The notes under the pieces are model-generated. The model was given only the letters and a program-made list of their open reading frames with translations, made no database searches and was not told the DNA's origin. A stretch of 64,000 nt of DNA from Peribacillus simplex (GTDB lineage Bacteria > Bacillota > Bacilli > Bacillales > DSM-1321), in assembly GCF_001578185.1 (NCBI RefSeq), contig NZ_CP011008.1, positions 4,678,001 through 4,742,000 of the forward strand. The letters run 5' to 3'. How positions within the stretch are numbered: the first letter of the stretch is position 1; every line of letters starts with the position of its first letter. Shown here in pieces: positions 36,613-45,807 of this stretch. Both the position numbers and the translations under genes were made by a program.

Positions 36613-37008
36613 ATGGAACAGTTGCCTATTTCATTACTGACCGATATATTGACAGAAAGAATCAAAAGGGATTCGAGTGAAGAGTACGGGAATTTTGTCA
36701 GATCGCTTAATTCATTGACAGAAAAACAAAAAAACATGGAAGACCTCAAACAATTTGAAAATCATTTTGATAAGTTCCTGCCACAGCTCGATTTAGTGAT
36801 TTCCACACAAAACCATGAAGAAATCATGAATATGAAAGCGACGCTTTTAGATTTATTCGCTAATGACTTGAGTTTTAAATCCATCTATCTCCTATCCACC
36901 GCCTTATCCAATAAAAATGAACTAACACATTTGAGCCAATTTATGTATCCGGTTACTTTTTGGGCACCGGTCATCAAATCGTACGAATTGCTTACAAAAG
37001 CAGGTTGA
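36613..37008 (+). CDS. uncharacterised 131-residue protein
   Basis: A complete single gene with a ribosome site (AGAGGGTG) ten bases before ATG 36613 and its own terminator. The product is soluble and mostly helical (MEQLPISLLTDILTERIKRD, then LKQFENHFDKFLPQLD, then FKSIYLLSTALSNKN). No signal peptide, membrane segment or cofactor motif is evident, and I do not recognise the family. In B. subtilis this position between ytqB and ytpA is held by ytpB, an unrelated terpene synthase, so the gene may be lineage-specific. Confidence 0.65.
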   Translation: MEQLPISLLTDILTERIKRDSSEEYGNFVRSLNSLTEKQKNMEDLKQFENHFDKFLPQLDLVISTQNHEEIMNMKATLLDLFANDLSFKSIYLLSTALSNKNELTHLSQFMYPVTFWAPVIKSYELLTKAG

Positions 37009-37020
37009 TCCATTTCAAAT

Positions 37021-37058
37021 AAAAAAAGCTGCTGAATGTCTCACTTCAGCAGCTTTTT
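37021..37058. terminator. bidirectional terminator, hypothetical gene / ytpA
   Basis: AAAAAGCTGCTGAA-TGTCTCAC-TTCAGCAGCTTTTT. Confidence 0.93.
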
Positions 37059-37082
37059 CAATTATTCCGCATGATTTACCGA

Positions 37083-37886
37083 TCAAACGACATACCCTAA
37101 TATCTTTAAACGATTTTCAACAAAACTCAGCGCATATTGGAATACATCATCACGCTCCGGTTCGTTGAAGATTTCATGATAAAGCTTCGGCCATTCTTTA
37201 TATTGCTTTTCACTGGCCAGGTTATAATTAAACCACTCACGAACCGCCTTCTTATTCACGATTCGGTCATCTCCGCCCTGCATGACCAAAAGCGGCACAT
37301 CCTGAAATTCGGGAATCTCTTCAAAAGCATCCTTCATCGCCTGTGCAAGCTCGCGATACCAGCGAATCGAAACCTTCGTGATATATAATGTATCGTTTCT
37401 ATCGGATTCACGAATTTCCGCACTTCTCGTCGCCATTTCAGGTGTCAATCCGGAATCTACCCTTAACTGAGGCATCATGATGTTCAAACCATGCGAGATG
37501 GTTGTCAGGAACTTCCGCGGCTTCGTCACGAGGCCTAAACATGGAGAAGAAAGAATCACCCCTGCAATGTCCCATTCCTCTTCCTGAAGAAGGCGTATCG
37601 AAATCAAACCGCCCATGCTATGTCCAAGTAAAAAGACCGGCAACGAATATTCGTAAGCCTCTTCTATCCAGCTTTTCACTTCGTCTAAATATTCATCAAA
37701 GGAATCGATATGTCCCCGGTAGGCGCGAGTTGTCATACCCTGCCCAGGAAGGTCGCCCATGACGACATGGTATCCAGCTGAAAGCCACATTTGTGTTAGC
37801 CACTTATAACGGCCGTGATGTTCCATCGCCCCATGAATGATGACAATGACGCCTTTTGCGTCTCCTTCTGTCTCCCATTTCCACAT
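37083..37886 (-). CDS. ytpA: alpha/beta hydrolase YtpA (lysophospholipase-like)
   Basis: A 267-residue hydrolase of the monoacylglycerol lipase type. Nucleophile elbow FLLGHSMGGL (Ser near residue 95), acid in VMQGGDDRIVN and histidine in LYHEIFNE; the oxyanion-hole region is IIHGAMEHHGRY. B. subtilis YtpA is a phospholipase implicated in making the lysophospholipid antibiotic bacilysocin; the same activity here is an inference from family and position. Start ATG 37886, six bases after GGGGGA; an upstream GTG overlaps that site. Convergent with the hypothetical gene at 36613. Confidence 0.87.
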   Translation of the reverse strand: MWKWETEGDAKGVIVIIHGAMEHHGRYKWLTQMWLSAGYHVVMGDLPGQGMTTRAYRGHIDSFDEYLDEVKSWIEEAYEYSLPVFLLGHSMGGLISIRLLQEEEWDIAGVILSSPCLGLVTKPRKFLTTISHGLNIMMPQLRVDSGLTPEMATRSAEIRESDRNDTLYITKVSIRWYRELAQAMKDAFEEIPEFQDVPLLVMQGGDDRIVNKKAVREWFNYNLASEKQYKEWPKLYHEIFNEPERDDVFQYALSFVENRLKILGYVV

Positions 37887-38093
37887 TCGAAATCCCCCTT
37901 TCACTTTTCACTTGTTGTATACGATCCATGATAGTTAAAATAATATATATAAATTATAACCATATTCGTGATTTTCGCCAAAAAAGAAACCTAACAAGTT
38001 GTACATTTATATTATAAATAGCCAAGTGTATTTGCATACGGTATATTAAAATAATACATAAAAACATTCACTTCGGAAAGGAAATGATTGAAA

Positions 38094-38615
38094 ATGATTA
38101 TTTATCCGTTTAAAGGTAAAGAACCTGATATCGCTGAAAGCGCTTATATTGCTGAAAATGCTGTTGTGACAGGTGATGTGAAAATTGGTGAAGAATCGTC
38201 AATTTGGTTCAATTCCGTCATACGCGGCGATGTATCCCCAACCATCATTGGGAACAAAGTCAGTATACAGGATAACAGCGTTCTGCACCAAAGCCCAAAT
38301 AATCCATTGATCATCGAGGATGAAGTAACCATTGGCCATCAGGTCATTTTACATAGCTGTAAAATCCGAAAAGGAGCTTTGATCGGCATGGGCTCGATTG
38401 TGCTTGATGCAGCGGAAATCGGCGAAGGGGCTTTTATAGGTGCAGGCAGTCTCGTTCCCCAAGGCAAAGTCATTCCACCGAACATGTTGGCATTCGGACG
38501 CCCAGCTAAGGTCATTCGTGAAATCAACGAAGAAGACCGTCAGGATATGGAACGTATCGTACGCGAATATGCTGAAAAAGGGCAATACTACAAAACGGCA
38601 GAACGTATAAAATAA
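38094..38615 (+). CDS. ytoA: gamma-carbonic anhydrase family protein YtoA
   Basis: A 173-residue left-handed beta-helix protein of the gamma-carbonic anhydrase/YrdA family. Metal-ligand histidines appear in SVLHQSPNNP and GHQVILHSC, and the hexapeptide pattern runs from residue 10 to 145, ending with the usual FGRPAKVIREI. Activity of the Bacillus members is unproven. Start ATG 38094; a TTG two codons earlier is possible. No terminator follows before the 21-bp array, so its mRNA should extend through that array to the bidirectional metK terminator. Confidence 0.87.
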   Translation: MIIYPFKGKEPDIAESAYIAENAVVTGDVKIGEESSIWFNSVIRGDVSPTIIGNKVSIQDNSVLHQSPNNPLIIEDEVTIGHQVILHSCKIRKGALIGMGSIVLDAAEIGEGAFIGAGSLVPQGKVIPPNMLAFGRPAKVIREINEEDRQDMERIVREYAEKGQYYKTAERIK

Positions 38616-38654
38616 ACTGAATATAGCGGGAACTTATAGGTACGCACCAAACTT

Positions 38655-38945
38655 ACGAACTCACGAGTAAATGAACCAATCTCACGAGTATTCGCACTAA
38701 ACTCACGAGTAAATGAACCAAACTCACGAGTATTCGCACTAAACTCACGAGTAAACGAGCCAAACTCACGAGTATTCGCACTAAACTCACGAGTATTCGC
38801 CCAATCTCACGAGTAAACGAGCCAAATTCACGAGTATTCGCACTAATCTCACGAGTAAACGAGCCAACCTCACGAGTATTCGCACTAAACTCACGAGTAA
38901 ACGAGCCAAATTCACGAGTATTCGCACTAATCTCACGGGTATATG
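38655..38945 (-). repeat. 21-bp phased tandem repeat array 2 (14 copies)
   Basis: TCACGAGT (minus strand ACTCGTGA) starts at 38661 and recurs at 21-base steps through 38933, 14 copies in all. There is one 20-base step (38787 to 38807) and the last copy has one substitution. Two joint types, TATTCGCACTAA and TAAACGAGCCAA, mostly alternate, giving a 42-base higher-order period. The core is the same as in arrays 1 and 3. It lies between the convergent genes ytoA and metK, where B. subtilis, as I recall, has further genes such as asnB. Confidence 0.95.
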
Positions 38946-39007
38946 AACGTGAGTGGATTTCTATGGGATTTCTTGAATTACTCCCTCTGACGGCAAAATA
39001 TATCAAT

Positions 39008-39042
39008 AAAAAAAGGTGTCCGCTATAAGCGGGACACCTTTT
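39008..39042. terminator. bidirectional terminator ytoA / metK
   Basis: AAAAGGTGTCC-CGCTTATAGC-GGACACCTTTTT on the minus strand, also T-rich on the plus strand. Confidence 0.92.
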
Positions 39043-39052
39043 CATTTATTGA

Positions 39053-40243
39053 TTATGCTTGTGCTTTTAATGTTTCTGCTTTATCTGTGCGTTCCCATGG
39101 AAGATCGACATCTGTACGGCCAAAGTGTCCGTATGCAGCTGTTTGTTTGTAAATAGGGCGACGAAGATCAAGCATTTTGATGATACCGGCTGGACGAAGG
39201 TCGAAGTTAGCGCGAACTAGGTCAACAAGGACTTCTTCGCTAACAGTACCAGTTCCGAACGTATCAATCGAGATCGATACAGGCTCTGCCACACCAATTG
39301 CGTATGCCAATTGAACTTCCGCTTTGTCAGCAAGGCCAGCTGCCACGATGTTTTTCGCAACGTAACGAGCAGCATATGCCGCAGAACGGTCAACTTTAGT
39401 AGCATCCTTACCAGAGAATGCACCGCCGCCGTGACGAGCGTATCCGCCATACGTATCAACGATGATTTTACGTCCAGTAAGACCAGCATCCCCTTGAGGT
39501 CCACCAATTACGAAACGGCCAGTCGGGTTGATGAAGTACTTAGTTTCAGCATCGATCAATTCAGCTGGAACAACTGCTTTGATCACATGTTCTTTTAAAT
39601 CTGCTTGAATTTGTTCAAGCGTAATTTCTGCATCATGCTGTGTAGAGATAACGATCGTATCAACACGTACAGGACGGTTATTCTCATCATACTCCACAGT
39701 TACCTGTGTTTTACCATCAGGGCGTAAGTAAGCAAGCGTTTCATCTTTACGAACTTGAGCCAGGCGGAATGAAAGTTTATGTGCCAATGAGATCGGAAGC
39801 GGCATAAGCTCTTCAGTTTCATTACAGGCAAATCCGAACATAAGACCTTGGTCCCCTGCACCGATTGCATCGATTTCTTCCTCTGACATGTGTCCTTCAC
39901 GAGCTTCCAATGCTTTATCGACACCAGCTGCGATATCTGCAGACTGCTCATCAATTGAACTCAATACAGCACAAGTTTCAGCATCGAAACCGTATTTCGC
40001 ACGTGTGTAGCCAATTCCTGCAATCGTATCACGAACGATACGCGGAATATCCACGTAAGCGGATGTTGTAATTTCTCCAGCAACAAGTACAAGACCTGTT
40101 GTTACACTTGTTTCGCACGCAACACGTGCATTTGCATCCTTAGCAAGGATAGCATCTAAAATGGAATCTGAAATCTGATCACAAATCTTGTCCGGATGGC
40201 CCTCTGTAACAGATTCAGAAGTAAATAGACGTTTCTTTGACAT
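39053..40243 (-). CDS. metK: S-adenosylmethionine synthetase
   Basis: Makes S-adenosylmethionine from methionine and ATP. About 396 residues from ATG 40243 ([19 protein letters not shown]), seven bases after GGAGG; the in-frame stretch upstream is S-box leader and is not translated. Signature hexapeptide GAGDQG ([13 protein letters not shown]) and the P-loop-like [16 protein letters not shown] are present. Monocistronic and under SAM-riboswitch control. Confidence 0.98.
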   Translation of the reverse strand: MSKKRLFTSESVTEGHPDKICDQISDSILDAILAKDANARVACETSVTTGLVLVAGEITTSAYVDIPRIVRDTIAGIGYTRAKYGFDAETCAVLSSIDEQSADIAAGVDKALEAREGHMSEEEIDAIGAGDQGLMFGFACNETEELMPLPISLAHKLSFRLAQVRKDETLAYLRPDGKTQVTVEYDENNRPVRVDTIVISTQHDAEITLEQIQADLKEHVIKAVVPAELIDAETKYFINPTGRFVIGGPQGDAGLTGRKIIVDTYGGYARHGGGAFSGKDATKVDRSAAYAARYVAKNIVAAGLADKAEVQLAYAIGVAEPVSISIDTFGTGTVSEEVLVDLVRANFDLRPAGIIKMLDLRRPIYKQTAAYGHFGRTDVDLPWERTDKAETLKAQA

Positions 40244-40354
40244 CATATTTCCTCCTTGGAAGTTAGTATGTTGTAGGCATAAGCCTGATTTTTTACGGAA
40301 CTCGTTTCCCTCATTAGTTTCAACTATAGACACAGAATTACTTATTAAAAACAC

Positions 40355-40621
40355 AAAAACCTTCCCTGGCAAATGAGGAAAGGTTTAAAATTCTGTCTTC
40401 TATCCTTTCACTCTTATCGTTCAAGGGTTTTTTACCTTGCTCAGGTTAGCACCATCACCACTATTCCTTGAAGAACCATCGCTTTATTTTCGGCGATCGA
40501 TCTTGGAGTCAAGTTCAATATGGCAGGTTGCTGGGTTTCAAAGGGCCTGTCCCTCCACCAACTCGGGATAAGAGAATCCGTACAATTTAAGATATTATCG
40601 TATCTGGTTGGAATTTGTCAA
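40355..40621 (-). promoter_or_regulatory. SAM-I (S-box) riboswitch of metK, with promoter and terminator
   Basis: Minus strand promoter TTGACA-18-TAATAT (40621-40592). The aptamer runs from CTCTTATCCCGAG (40574) through GTGGAGGGACAGGCCC and GAAACCCAGCAACC, then GGTGCTAACCTGAGCAAGG, to the closing AACGATAAGAG (40411). The expression platform ends in a terminator AACCTTTCCTCATTTGCCAG and GGAAGGTT plus T run (about 40387-40352). All are hallmark S-box blocks, so SAM binding should switch metK off. Confidence 0.96.
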
Positions 40622-40903
40622 TGCTTTTCTAAAAAAGAACACTTCCCCCAGAATGGCGTTCACGTGAAAATACGTGTTGGTTCAACGTCTTTAAAGGGTT
40701 TCCAAACCGGGGCGAATAGAAATAATGAAAATTGCCATTAATAATAGAACATTGAGAACAAGAATTGGAAAGGCATCATGATTTACCATTCTAAATTAAG
40801 ATGCTTCCATGAAAGTATATGCGATCATCCTGACTCGGTTCCTTCCCATTTAAATTGATTAATGCGGCCAGTTGAAAATTATCACAAAAAAAAATAAATA
40901 GTA

Positions 40904-40931
40904 TAGACTATTTAAATGAATGTGTTATACT
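40904..40931 (+). promoter_or_regulatory. pckA promoter with CcpN-type operator
   Basis: TAGACT, 16-base spacer, TATACT (40926-40931). The overlapping 11-mer TGTGTTATACT (40921-40931) matches the CcpN consensus TRTGHYATAYW at every position. In B. subtilis CcpN represses pckA and gapB during glycolytic growth, so the same control is expected here. Confidence 0.75.
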
Positions 40932-40973
40932 AATTGTAATATAAAAACTTAAACAAAGGAAGGTACCTCATAT

Positions 40974-42560
40974 ATGAATTCTGTAGATGTTTCTAATGAG
41001 TTACACCAATTATTAACAGGAAACAATGTTCAAACTCAACTTTCAGTTCCTCAATTGGTTGAAAAGGTATTGAGCAGAAACGAAGGCGTTTTAACATCAA
41101 CTGGCGCAGTAAAAGCTGAAACCGGCAAATATACTGGTCGTTCACCTAAAGATAAATATATCGTGGAAGAAGCATCTGTTAAAGATAAAGTCGATTGGGG
41201 TTCAGTGAACCGGCCAATTTCCGAAGATGTGTTCAATAAACTATATAATAAAGTAGTTGACTACCTAAAAGCAAAAGAAGAGATTTTTGTTTTCAAAGGT
41301 TTCGCTGGTGCAGACGAATCATCACGCCTTCCTATCCAAGTTGTTAATGAATATGCTTGGCATAATCTTTTCGCCCATACTTTGTTCATCCGTCCAAACG
41401 AAGAGGAACTAAGAGGTCACGAATCAGAATTCACAATACTTTCGGCACCTAATTTCAAAGCAGATCCAGAAGTGGACGGAACTTCTTCTGAAACTTTCAT
41501 CATCGTTTCATTTGAACGCCGCACCATCCTTATCGGCGGAACGGAATATGCAGGTGAAATGAAAAAATCGATCTTCTCGATCATGAACTACTTACTTCCA
41601 GAGGCTGGAATCCTTCCAATGCATTGCTCTGCTAACGTAGGACGTGAAGGGGACGTCGCTTTATTCTTCGGACTGTCCGGTACAGGTAAAACAACGTTAT
41701 CCGCAGACACTAATCGTAAACTGATTGGCGATGACGAGCACGGCTGGTCTTCTAACGGTGTTTTCAACATCGAAGGCGGCTGCTATGCGAAAACGATCAA
41801 CCTTTCACGCGAAAAAGAACCACAAATTTTCGATGCGATCCGTTTCGGTGCCGTATTGGAAAACGTAGTTGTTGATCCTGAAACACGTGAAGCGAACTAT
41901 GATGATAGTTCATTAACAGAAAACACTCGTGCTGCATACCAAATGCAAGCGATCGATAACATCGTGAGCCCAAGTATCGCAGGACACCCAAATACAATCA
42001 TTTTCTTAACAGCTGATGCTTCAGGCGTACTGCCTCCAATCAGCAAGCTTTCCAAAGAACAGGCAATGTTCCATTTCCTAAGTGGGTACACAAGTAAATT
42101 GGCTGGTACTGAAAGAGGAGTAACTTCACCGGAAGCTACCTTTTCTACATGTTTCGGTTCACCATTCTTACCGCTTCCGGCTACACGCTATGCTGAAATG
42201 CTTGGAGATAAAATTGACGAGCACAACGCAAAGGTATACCTTGTCAACACTGGATGGACTGGCGGTGCATACGGAACTGGCAGCCGTATGAAACTTGCTT
42301 ACACTCGTGCGATGGTACAAGCGGCACTTGAAGGCGAATTAGCAAATATCGAGACAACCAAAGACGATATCTTTGGTTTGGATATTCCACTTCATGTTCC
42401 TGGTGTTCCTGACGAAGTGCTTCAGCCAATCAAGACTTGGGAAGATCCTGCTGCATATACACAAGCAGCTACAGCTCTTGCTGCCCAGTTCCGTGCAAAC
42501 TTTAAAAAATTCGGAAGCGTTCCAAGTGAAATCGAAGAACTTGGCGGCCCGACAGCATAA
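40974..42560 (+). CDS. pckA: phosphoenolpyruvate carboxykinase (ATP)
   Basis: Gluconeogenic enzyme that converts oxaloacetate and ATP to phosphoenolpyruvate, CO2 and ADP. 528 residues. Kinase-1a (P-loop) [13 protein letters not shown] near residue 238, kinase-2 region [20 protein letters not shown], and the substrate site [10 protein letters not shown] near residue 55. Start ATG 40974 with AAAGGAAGG. Single gene with terminator and a CcpN-type site at the promoter. It marks the left edge of the accessory block that runs to ytmB. Confidence 0.98.
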   Translation: MNSVDVSNELHQLLTGNNVQTQLSVPQLVEKVLSRNEGVLTSTGAVKAETGKYTGRSPKDKYIVEEASVKDKVDWGSVNRPISEDVFNKLYNKVVDYLKAKEEIFVFKGFAGADESSRLPIQVVNEYAWHNLFAHTLFIRPNEEELRGHESEFTILSAPNFKADPEVDGTSSETFIIVSFERRTILIGGTEYAGEMKKSIFSIMNYLLPEAGILPMHCSANVGREGDVALFFGLSGTGKTTLSADTNRKLIGDDEHGWSSNGVFNIEGGCYAKTINLSREKEPQIFDAIRFGAVLENVVVDPETREANYDDSSLTENTRAAYQMQAIDNIVSPSIAGHPNTIIFLTADASGVLPPISKLSKEQAMFHFLSGYTSKLAGTERGVTSPEATFSTCFGSPFLPLPATRYAEMLGDKIDEHNAKVYLVNTGWTGGAYGTGSRMKLAYTRAMVQAALEGELANIETTKDDIFGLDIPLHVPGVPDEVLQPIKTWEDPAAYTQAATALAAQFRANFKKFGSVPSEIEELGGPTA

Positions 42561-42573
42561 TAAATTGTACCCA

Positions 42574-42605
42574 AAAGGACCAAGCCCTTGCTTGGTCCTT
42601 TCTTT
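42574..42605 (+). terminator. pckA terminator
   Basis: AAAGGACCAAG-CCCTTG-CTTGGTCCTTT. Confidence 0.92.
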
Positions 42606-43038
42606 ATAAACTGACTAATCTGAGCAAAAAATCAACCATTACGATCTCACTGCTGTAAAAGCCACATTAGCCTGAAGCGCCAGGCAAACCAAATCTGCTC
42701 TTCACATGTCCGCATAGGAAGTCATATTTACAGAACATATAGTATTATCCAATCTATACTTTTGAATTAAAAACAGCCAAGAAACTGCCTCCTATGTTCC
42801 AGCTAGTGGCTATCATTCCATTTGTTCAGAAAGCCCGGGGAAAGGTCTCCTGAACCAATCCTATACATCCTGCTGGCCATATAATAAACGAGAAGTTCGT
42901 CATCCTTTTTCCATACTATAAAACCACTCCTCTTGCCCGCCCCACCTCCTCCTAACTAATATAGACTTCGCTGCAAATAAAAAATTACAGGTTCATCCTA
43001 TTATTATTTCAAATGATTTTTTAATATGTTGCAAAACT
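42606..43038. other. intergenic, one gene-like fragment on the minus strand
   Basis: About 430 bases. On the minus strand from about 42940 to 42803 an open stretch reads SGFIVWKKDDELLVYYMASR followed by MYRIGSGDLSPGFLNKWNDS, with protein-like composition but no start codon placed behind the nearby GGAGGAGG/AGAGGAG purine runs. It may be a remnant at the junction of the accessory block. No repeat or known RNA was seen. Confidence 0.3.
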
Positions 43039-43039
43039 T

Positions 43040-43069
43040 AAAGGGTGCTGACTGAGTCAACACCCTTTA
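43040..43069. terminator. terminator of the ManNAcA operon
   Basis: AAAGGGTG-TTGACTCAGTCAG-CACCCTTT, T-rich on both sides. Confidence 0.85.
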
Positions 43070-43116
43070 TTCTCTATCCTATCCATTTCCGGCCTTGCAG
43101 CAGAATCAGTTGTTTA

Positions 43117-44418
43117 TTAGATAATCATTTTGTTCCTTACTTCTTTCAAATGTTCTGTTTTATATTCGAATACATTGCCTAAGTTGACAATTTGGGTGTT
43201 ATGTTTATTTGCATCAATGCAATTTCGAGTATCCAAAATTATTTTATGAGCCATCTTATTCGAAACTTTGTCATAATCCATTTCTTTAAATTCATTATGA
43301 TCGGTTAAGACAAGAATCAGGTCGGCATCCTTTACAGCGTCCTCGACAGAAACGACTGGCATTTTTCCAGATTGGACATGTGGGTCATGTAGGGATACTT
43401 CCACCTGATCCATGCTCATCAAGATATTTACAACATCAATGGCCGGGCTTTCACGGATATCATCTACATTTCCTTTGTAGGCAAGTCCAAAAACCGCTAC
43501 CTTTGGTTTACGGATACCTTCAAGTAACATCCTGACACAATTGACGATATAATACGGCATAGAAACGTTCGTGTCACGGGCTAATTTGATGATTCTAGCT
43601 GTCTCAGGAGCTTTAGCGACAATGAAATAAGGATCGACCGCGAGACAATGTCCACCTACCCCTGGTCCTGGTTGATGAATATTTACACGTGGATGCTTAT
43701 TTGCCATTGATATGACATCCAATACATTGATATCCAATTGGAAGCAAACTTTAGCCAACTCATTCGCAAGAGCAATATTCACATCACGGAAGGTATTTTC
43801 CATCAACTTGGACATTTCAGCCGTTTTCGCATCCGTACGAATGATTTCCCCTTTAACGAAAGTTTCATAGACAAGGCTTCCTTTGTAGGAGCAGGCTTCT
43901 GTAATGCCGCCGACGATTCGGTTATTATGCACCAATTCTTCTAGTATTCTCCCAGGCAAGACACGTTCCGGACAATGTACGAGAAAGATATCTTTCCCGA
44001 TCGTTAGCCCTGACATCTCAATCAATGGCTTGATATGATCATCCATGCTCCTTGGTGCAATCGTCGATTCAATAATGATGACATTTCCCTTCTGAACAAA
44101 AGGAAGAATACTTGAAGTTGCTTGCATAACATAGGTAAGATCACACGATTGGTGTTGATCCTCATTGTTTGGAGTTGGGACCGCAATGATGAAAACATCC
44201 GCAGGCTCAGGGTTTAAGGCAGCACGAAATCTTTTGGCATCTAGCACTTCATTTAACACTTCTTCTAGTCCAGGTTCTTCAATATGGAGCTTTCCATTAT
44301 TCAATTTATTAATAACATCAGGATGGATATCCACGCCAACAACATCTACTCCATGTTTTGCGAACATTAAAGATGTTGGAAGTCCTATATAACCTAGTCC
44401 CATTGTACATAATTTCAT
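43117..44418 (-). CDS. wecC: UDP-N-acetyl-D-mannosamine dehydrogenase
   Basis: NAD-dependent enzyme that oxidises UDP-ManNAc to UDP-ManNAc uronate, the second step after the divergent epimerase gene. 433 residues from ATG 44418 with GAGGAG upstream. N-terminal Rossmann GLGYIGLPTSLMFAKHG, central catalytic cysteine in PGVGGHCLAVDPYF, and C-terminal GLAYKGNVDDIRESPA. The pairing with wecB and two glycosyltransferases points to an acidic surface polysaccharide. UDP-glucose dehydrogenase is the main alternative, but the HPRVNIHQPGPGVGGHC wording and the partner epimerase favour ManNAc. Confidence 0.88.
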   Translation of the reverse strand: MKLCTMGLGYIGLPTSLMFAKHGVDVVGVDIHPDVINKLNNGKLHIEEPGLEEVLNEVLDAKRFRAALNPEPADVFIIAVPTPNNEDQHQSCDLTYVMQATSSILPFVQKGNVIIIESTIAPRSMDDHIKPLIEMSGLTIGKDIFLVHCPERVLPGRILEELVHNNRIVGGITEACSYKGSLVYETFVKGEIIRTDAKTAEMSKLMENTFRDVNIALANELAKVCFQLDINVLDVISMANKHPRVNIHQPGPGVGGHCLAVDPYFIVAKAPETARIIKLARDTNVSMPYYIVNCVRMLLEGIRKPKVAVFGLAYKGNVDDIRESPAIDVVNILMSMDQVEVSLHDPHVQSGKMPVVSVEDAVKDADLILVLTDHNEFKEMDYDKVSNKMAHKIILDTRNCIDANKHNTQIVNLGNVFEYKTEHLKEVRNKMII

Positions 44419-44462
44419 AATAACCACTCCTCATCATATTTTCTTCTAGTATTCTAGTTTTG

Positions 44463-45779
44463 TTAAGCTGATTGATAGATTTGGATGAAGATTTCTTTCT
44501 CTTGCTTCCAATTGTATTTTAGGCGGGCTTTCAGACAGTTGCTGCTCATTTCCGCTCTTTTTTCTGGATGCTTTAATAAATAATTGACTCCGTCTGCAAT
44601 AGAACGGGGATCATGGGAGTCGACGCACATACCAACTTTCTCAGTGTCTACTACCTTTTGAATTTCTGGAAAGCTGCAGGCGATGACAGGAACTCCGCTC
44701 ATCATATATTCAAACAACTTATTGGAAGAAGCAGAATAATGATTAAAGCAGACATTATTCAATACCTGAAAACCTAAATATGCGTTTTTCGTATAATGAA
44801 GCAAATCATCAACAGGTACCTTCGGGATAAATTTCACCCGATGTTCGAGGCCCATTGCCTCTACCTTTTTTATTAATTCAGGCTTGATCTTTCCATCTCC
44901 AATGAAAACAAGCGTTCCAGCTTCCATCATCGGCACTGCCTCAACCACTTTCTCTAACCCCCTGCCCGTTTGAATGCCGCCTTGATATAACAATATCCGC
45001 TCGTCCTCTGGCAGCTTGAGCAACTCGTGTAAATCCACGACTGTACTTTCCTCAGGCAATGTAGGGATTGGGTAGTTATGGACCACTTTCGGATACAGAC
45101 CGTATAAGTCTTCATTATATTTAGCACGAGTATGATTTTCGGCAATCATTTCGTCGACAAATTTTAATAGAAACTTTTCCATTATCCCGTAAATCCGGCT
45201 ATTATAACCGGTTCTGCTCGTTTGAACTTCATGAGAATCATATATGAGCTTTTTACGTCTTAGAAATTTACTGCTGATCGCTCCCTGCATTAACGTATTC
45301 AAATCATTCGAATGATAAAAGTCATATTTCTTTTTACGTCCGTAATGAACCATTTGAAAAAAAATATAGCTTCTTGTCAAAAGATTCGGTAGTTTTGTTT
45401 TCGTAACAATTGTGGCGATTATTGCAAGAAGCGCCATAACACTCACCAATACGACAGTACTGATCCAGCCCGTAATCAGGTTCATGTTCAACAAGGTATT
45501 CCAAACCAATAAAGTGAGAACGGTCAATTCAAACATCTTACTTTTCACTTTTTTCACGATTCTAAGTACTCTATTAAGTCTATCCCAGCGATTATTCACT
45601 CGAATGACATTAAATCCATTTTTATGTTTCTCTTTTTTTTGTAATTCTTCATTTTTCCAGTTATGAATGGCAATTAAGTCGACTTCATAACCTTCTTCAG
45701 TAAGGGCAGTGCACTCCCTTAGAACCCGTGCATCGTTGGTAAAATGATTCCACACAAACATACATACCTTCTTCGCCAT
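44463..45779 (-). CDS. glycosyltransferase with an internal membrane hairpin
   Basis: A 438-residue glycosyltransferase of the GT4-like (GT-B) type. N-terminal MAKKVCMFVWNHFTNDARVL; the C-terminal nucleotide-sugar half has LLYQGGIQTGRGLEKVV, FIGDGKIKPELIKK, and NKLFEYMMSGVPVIACSFPE with the family glutamates. Unusually, two strongly hydrophobic segments lie between residues about 85 and 130 (ELTVLTLLVWNTLL, ISTVVLVSVMALLAIIATIV), inside the N-terminal half, suggesting direct membrane anchoring. Start ATG 45779 after GGAGG. Middle gene of the three-gene operon. Confidence 0.85.
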   Translation of the reverse strand: MAKKVCMFVWNHFTNDARVLRECTALTEEGYEVDLIAIHNWKNEELQKKEKHKNGFNVIRVNNRWDRLNRVLRIVKKVKSKMFELTVLTLLVWNTLLNMNLITGWISTVVLVSVMALLAIIATIVTKTKLPNLLTRSYIFFQMVHYGRKKKYDFYHSNDLNTLMQGAISSKFLRRKKLIYDSHEVQTSRTGYNSRIYGIMEKFLLKFVDEMIAENHTRAKYNEDLYGLYPKVVHNYPIPTLPEESTVVDLHELLKLPEDERILLYQGGIQTGRGLEKVVEAVPMMEAGTLVFIGDGKIKPELIKKVEAMGLEHRVKFIPKVPVDDLLHYTKNAYLGFQVLNNVCFNHYSASSNKLFEYMMSGVPVIACSFPEIQKVVDTEKVGMCVDSHDPRSIADGVNYLLKHPEKRAEMSSNCLKARLKYNWKQEKEIFIQIYQSA

Positions 45780-45807
45780 TTTTACCTCCACTTTTCCAGA
45801 TATGCCG

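Noticed and set aside
38653-39045. 130-codon minus-strand frame across array 2
   Set aside because: Same artefact of a repeat period divisible by three; it crosses the bidirectional terminator.
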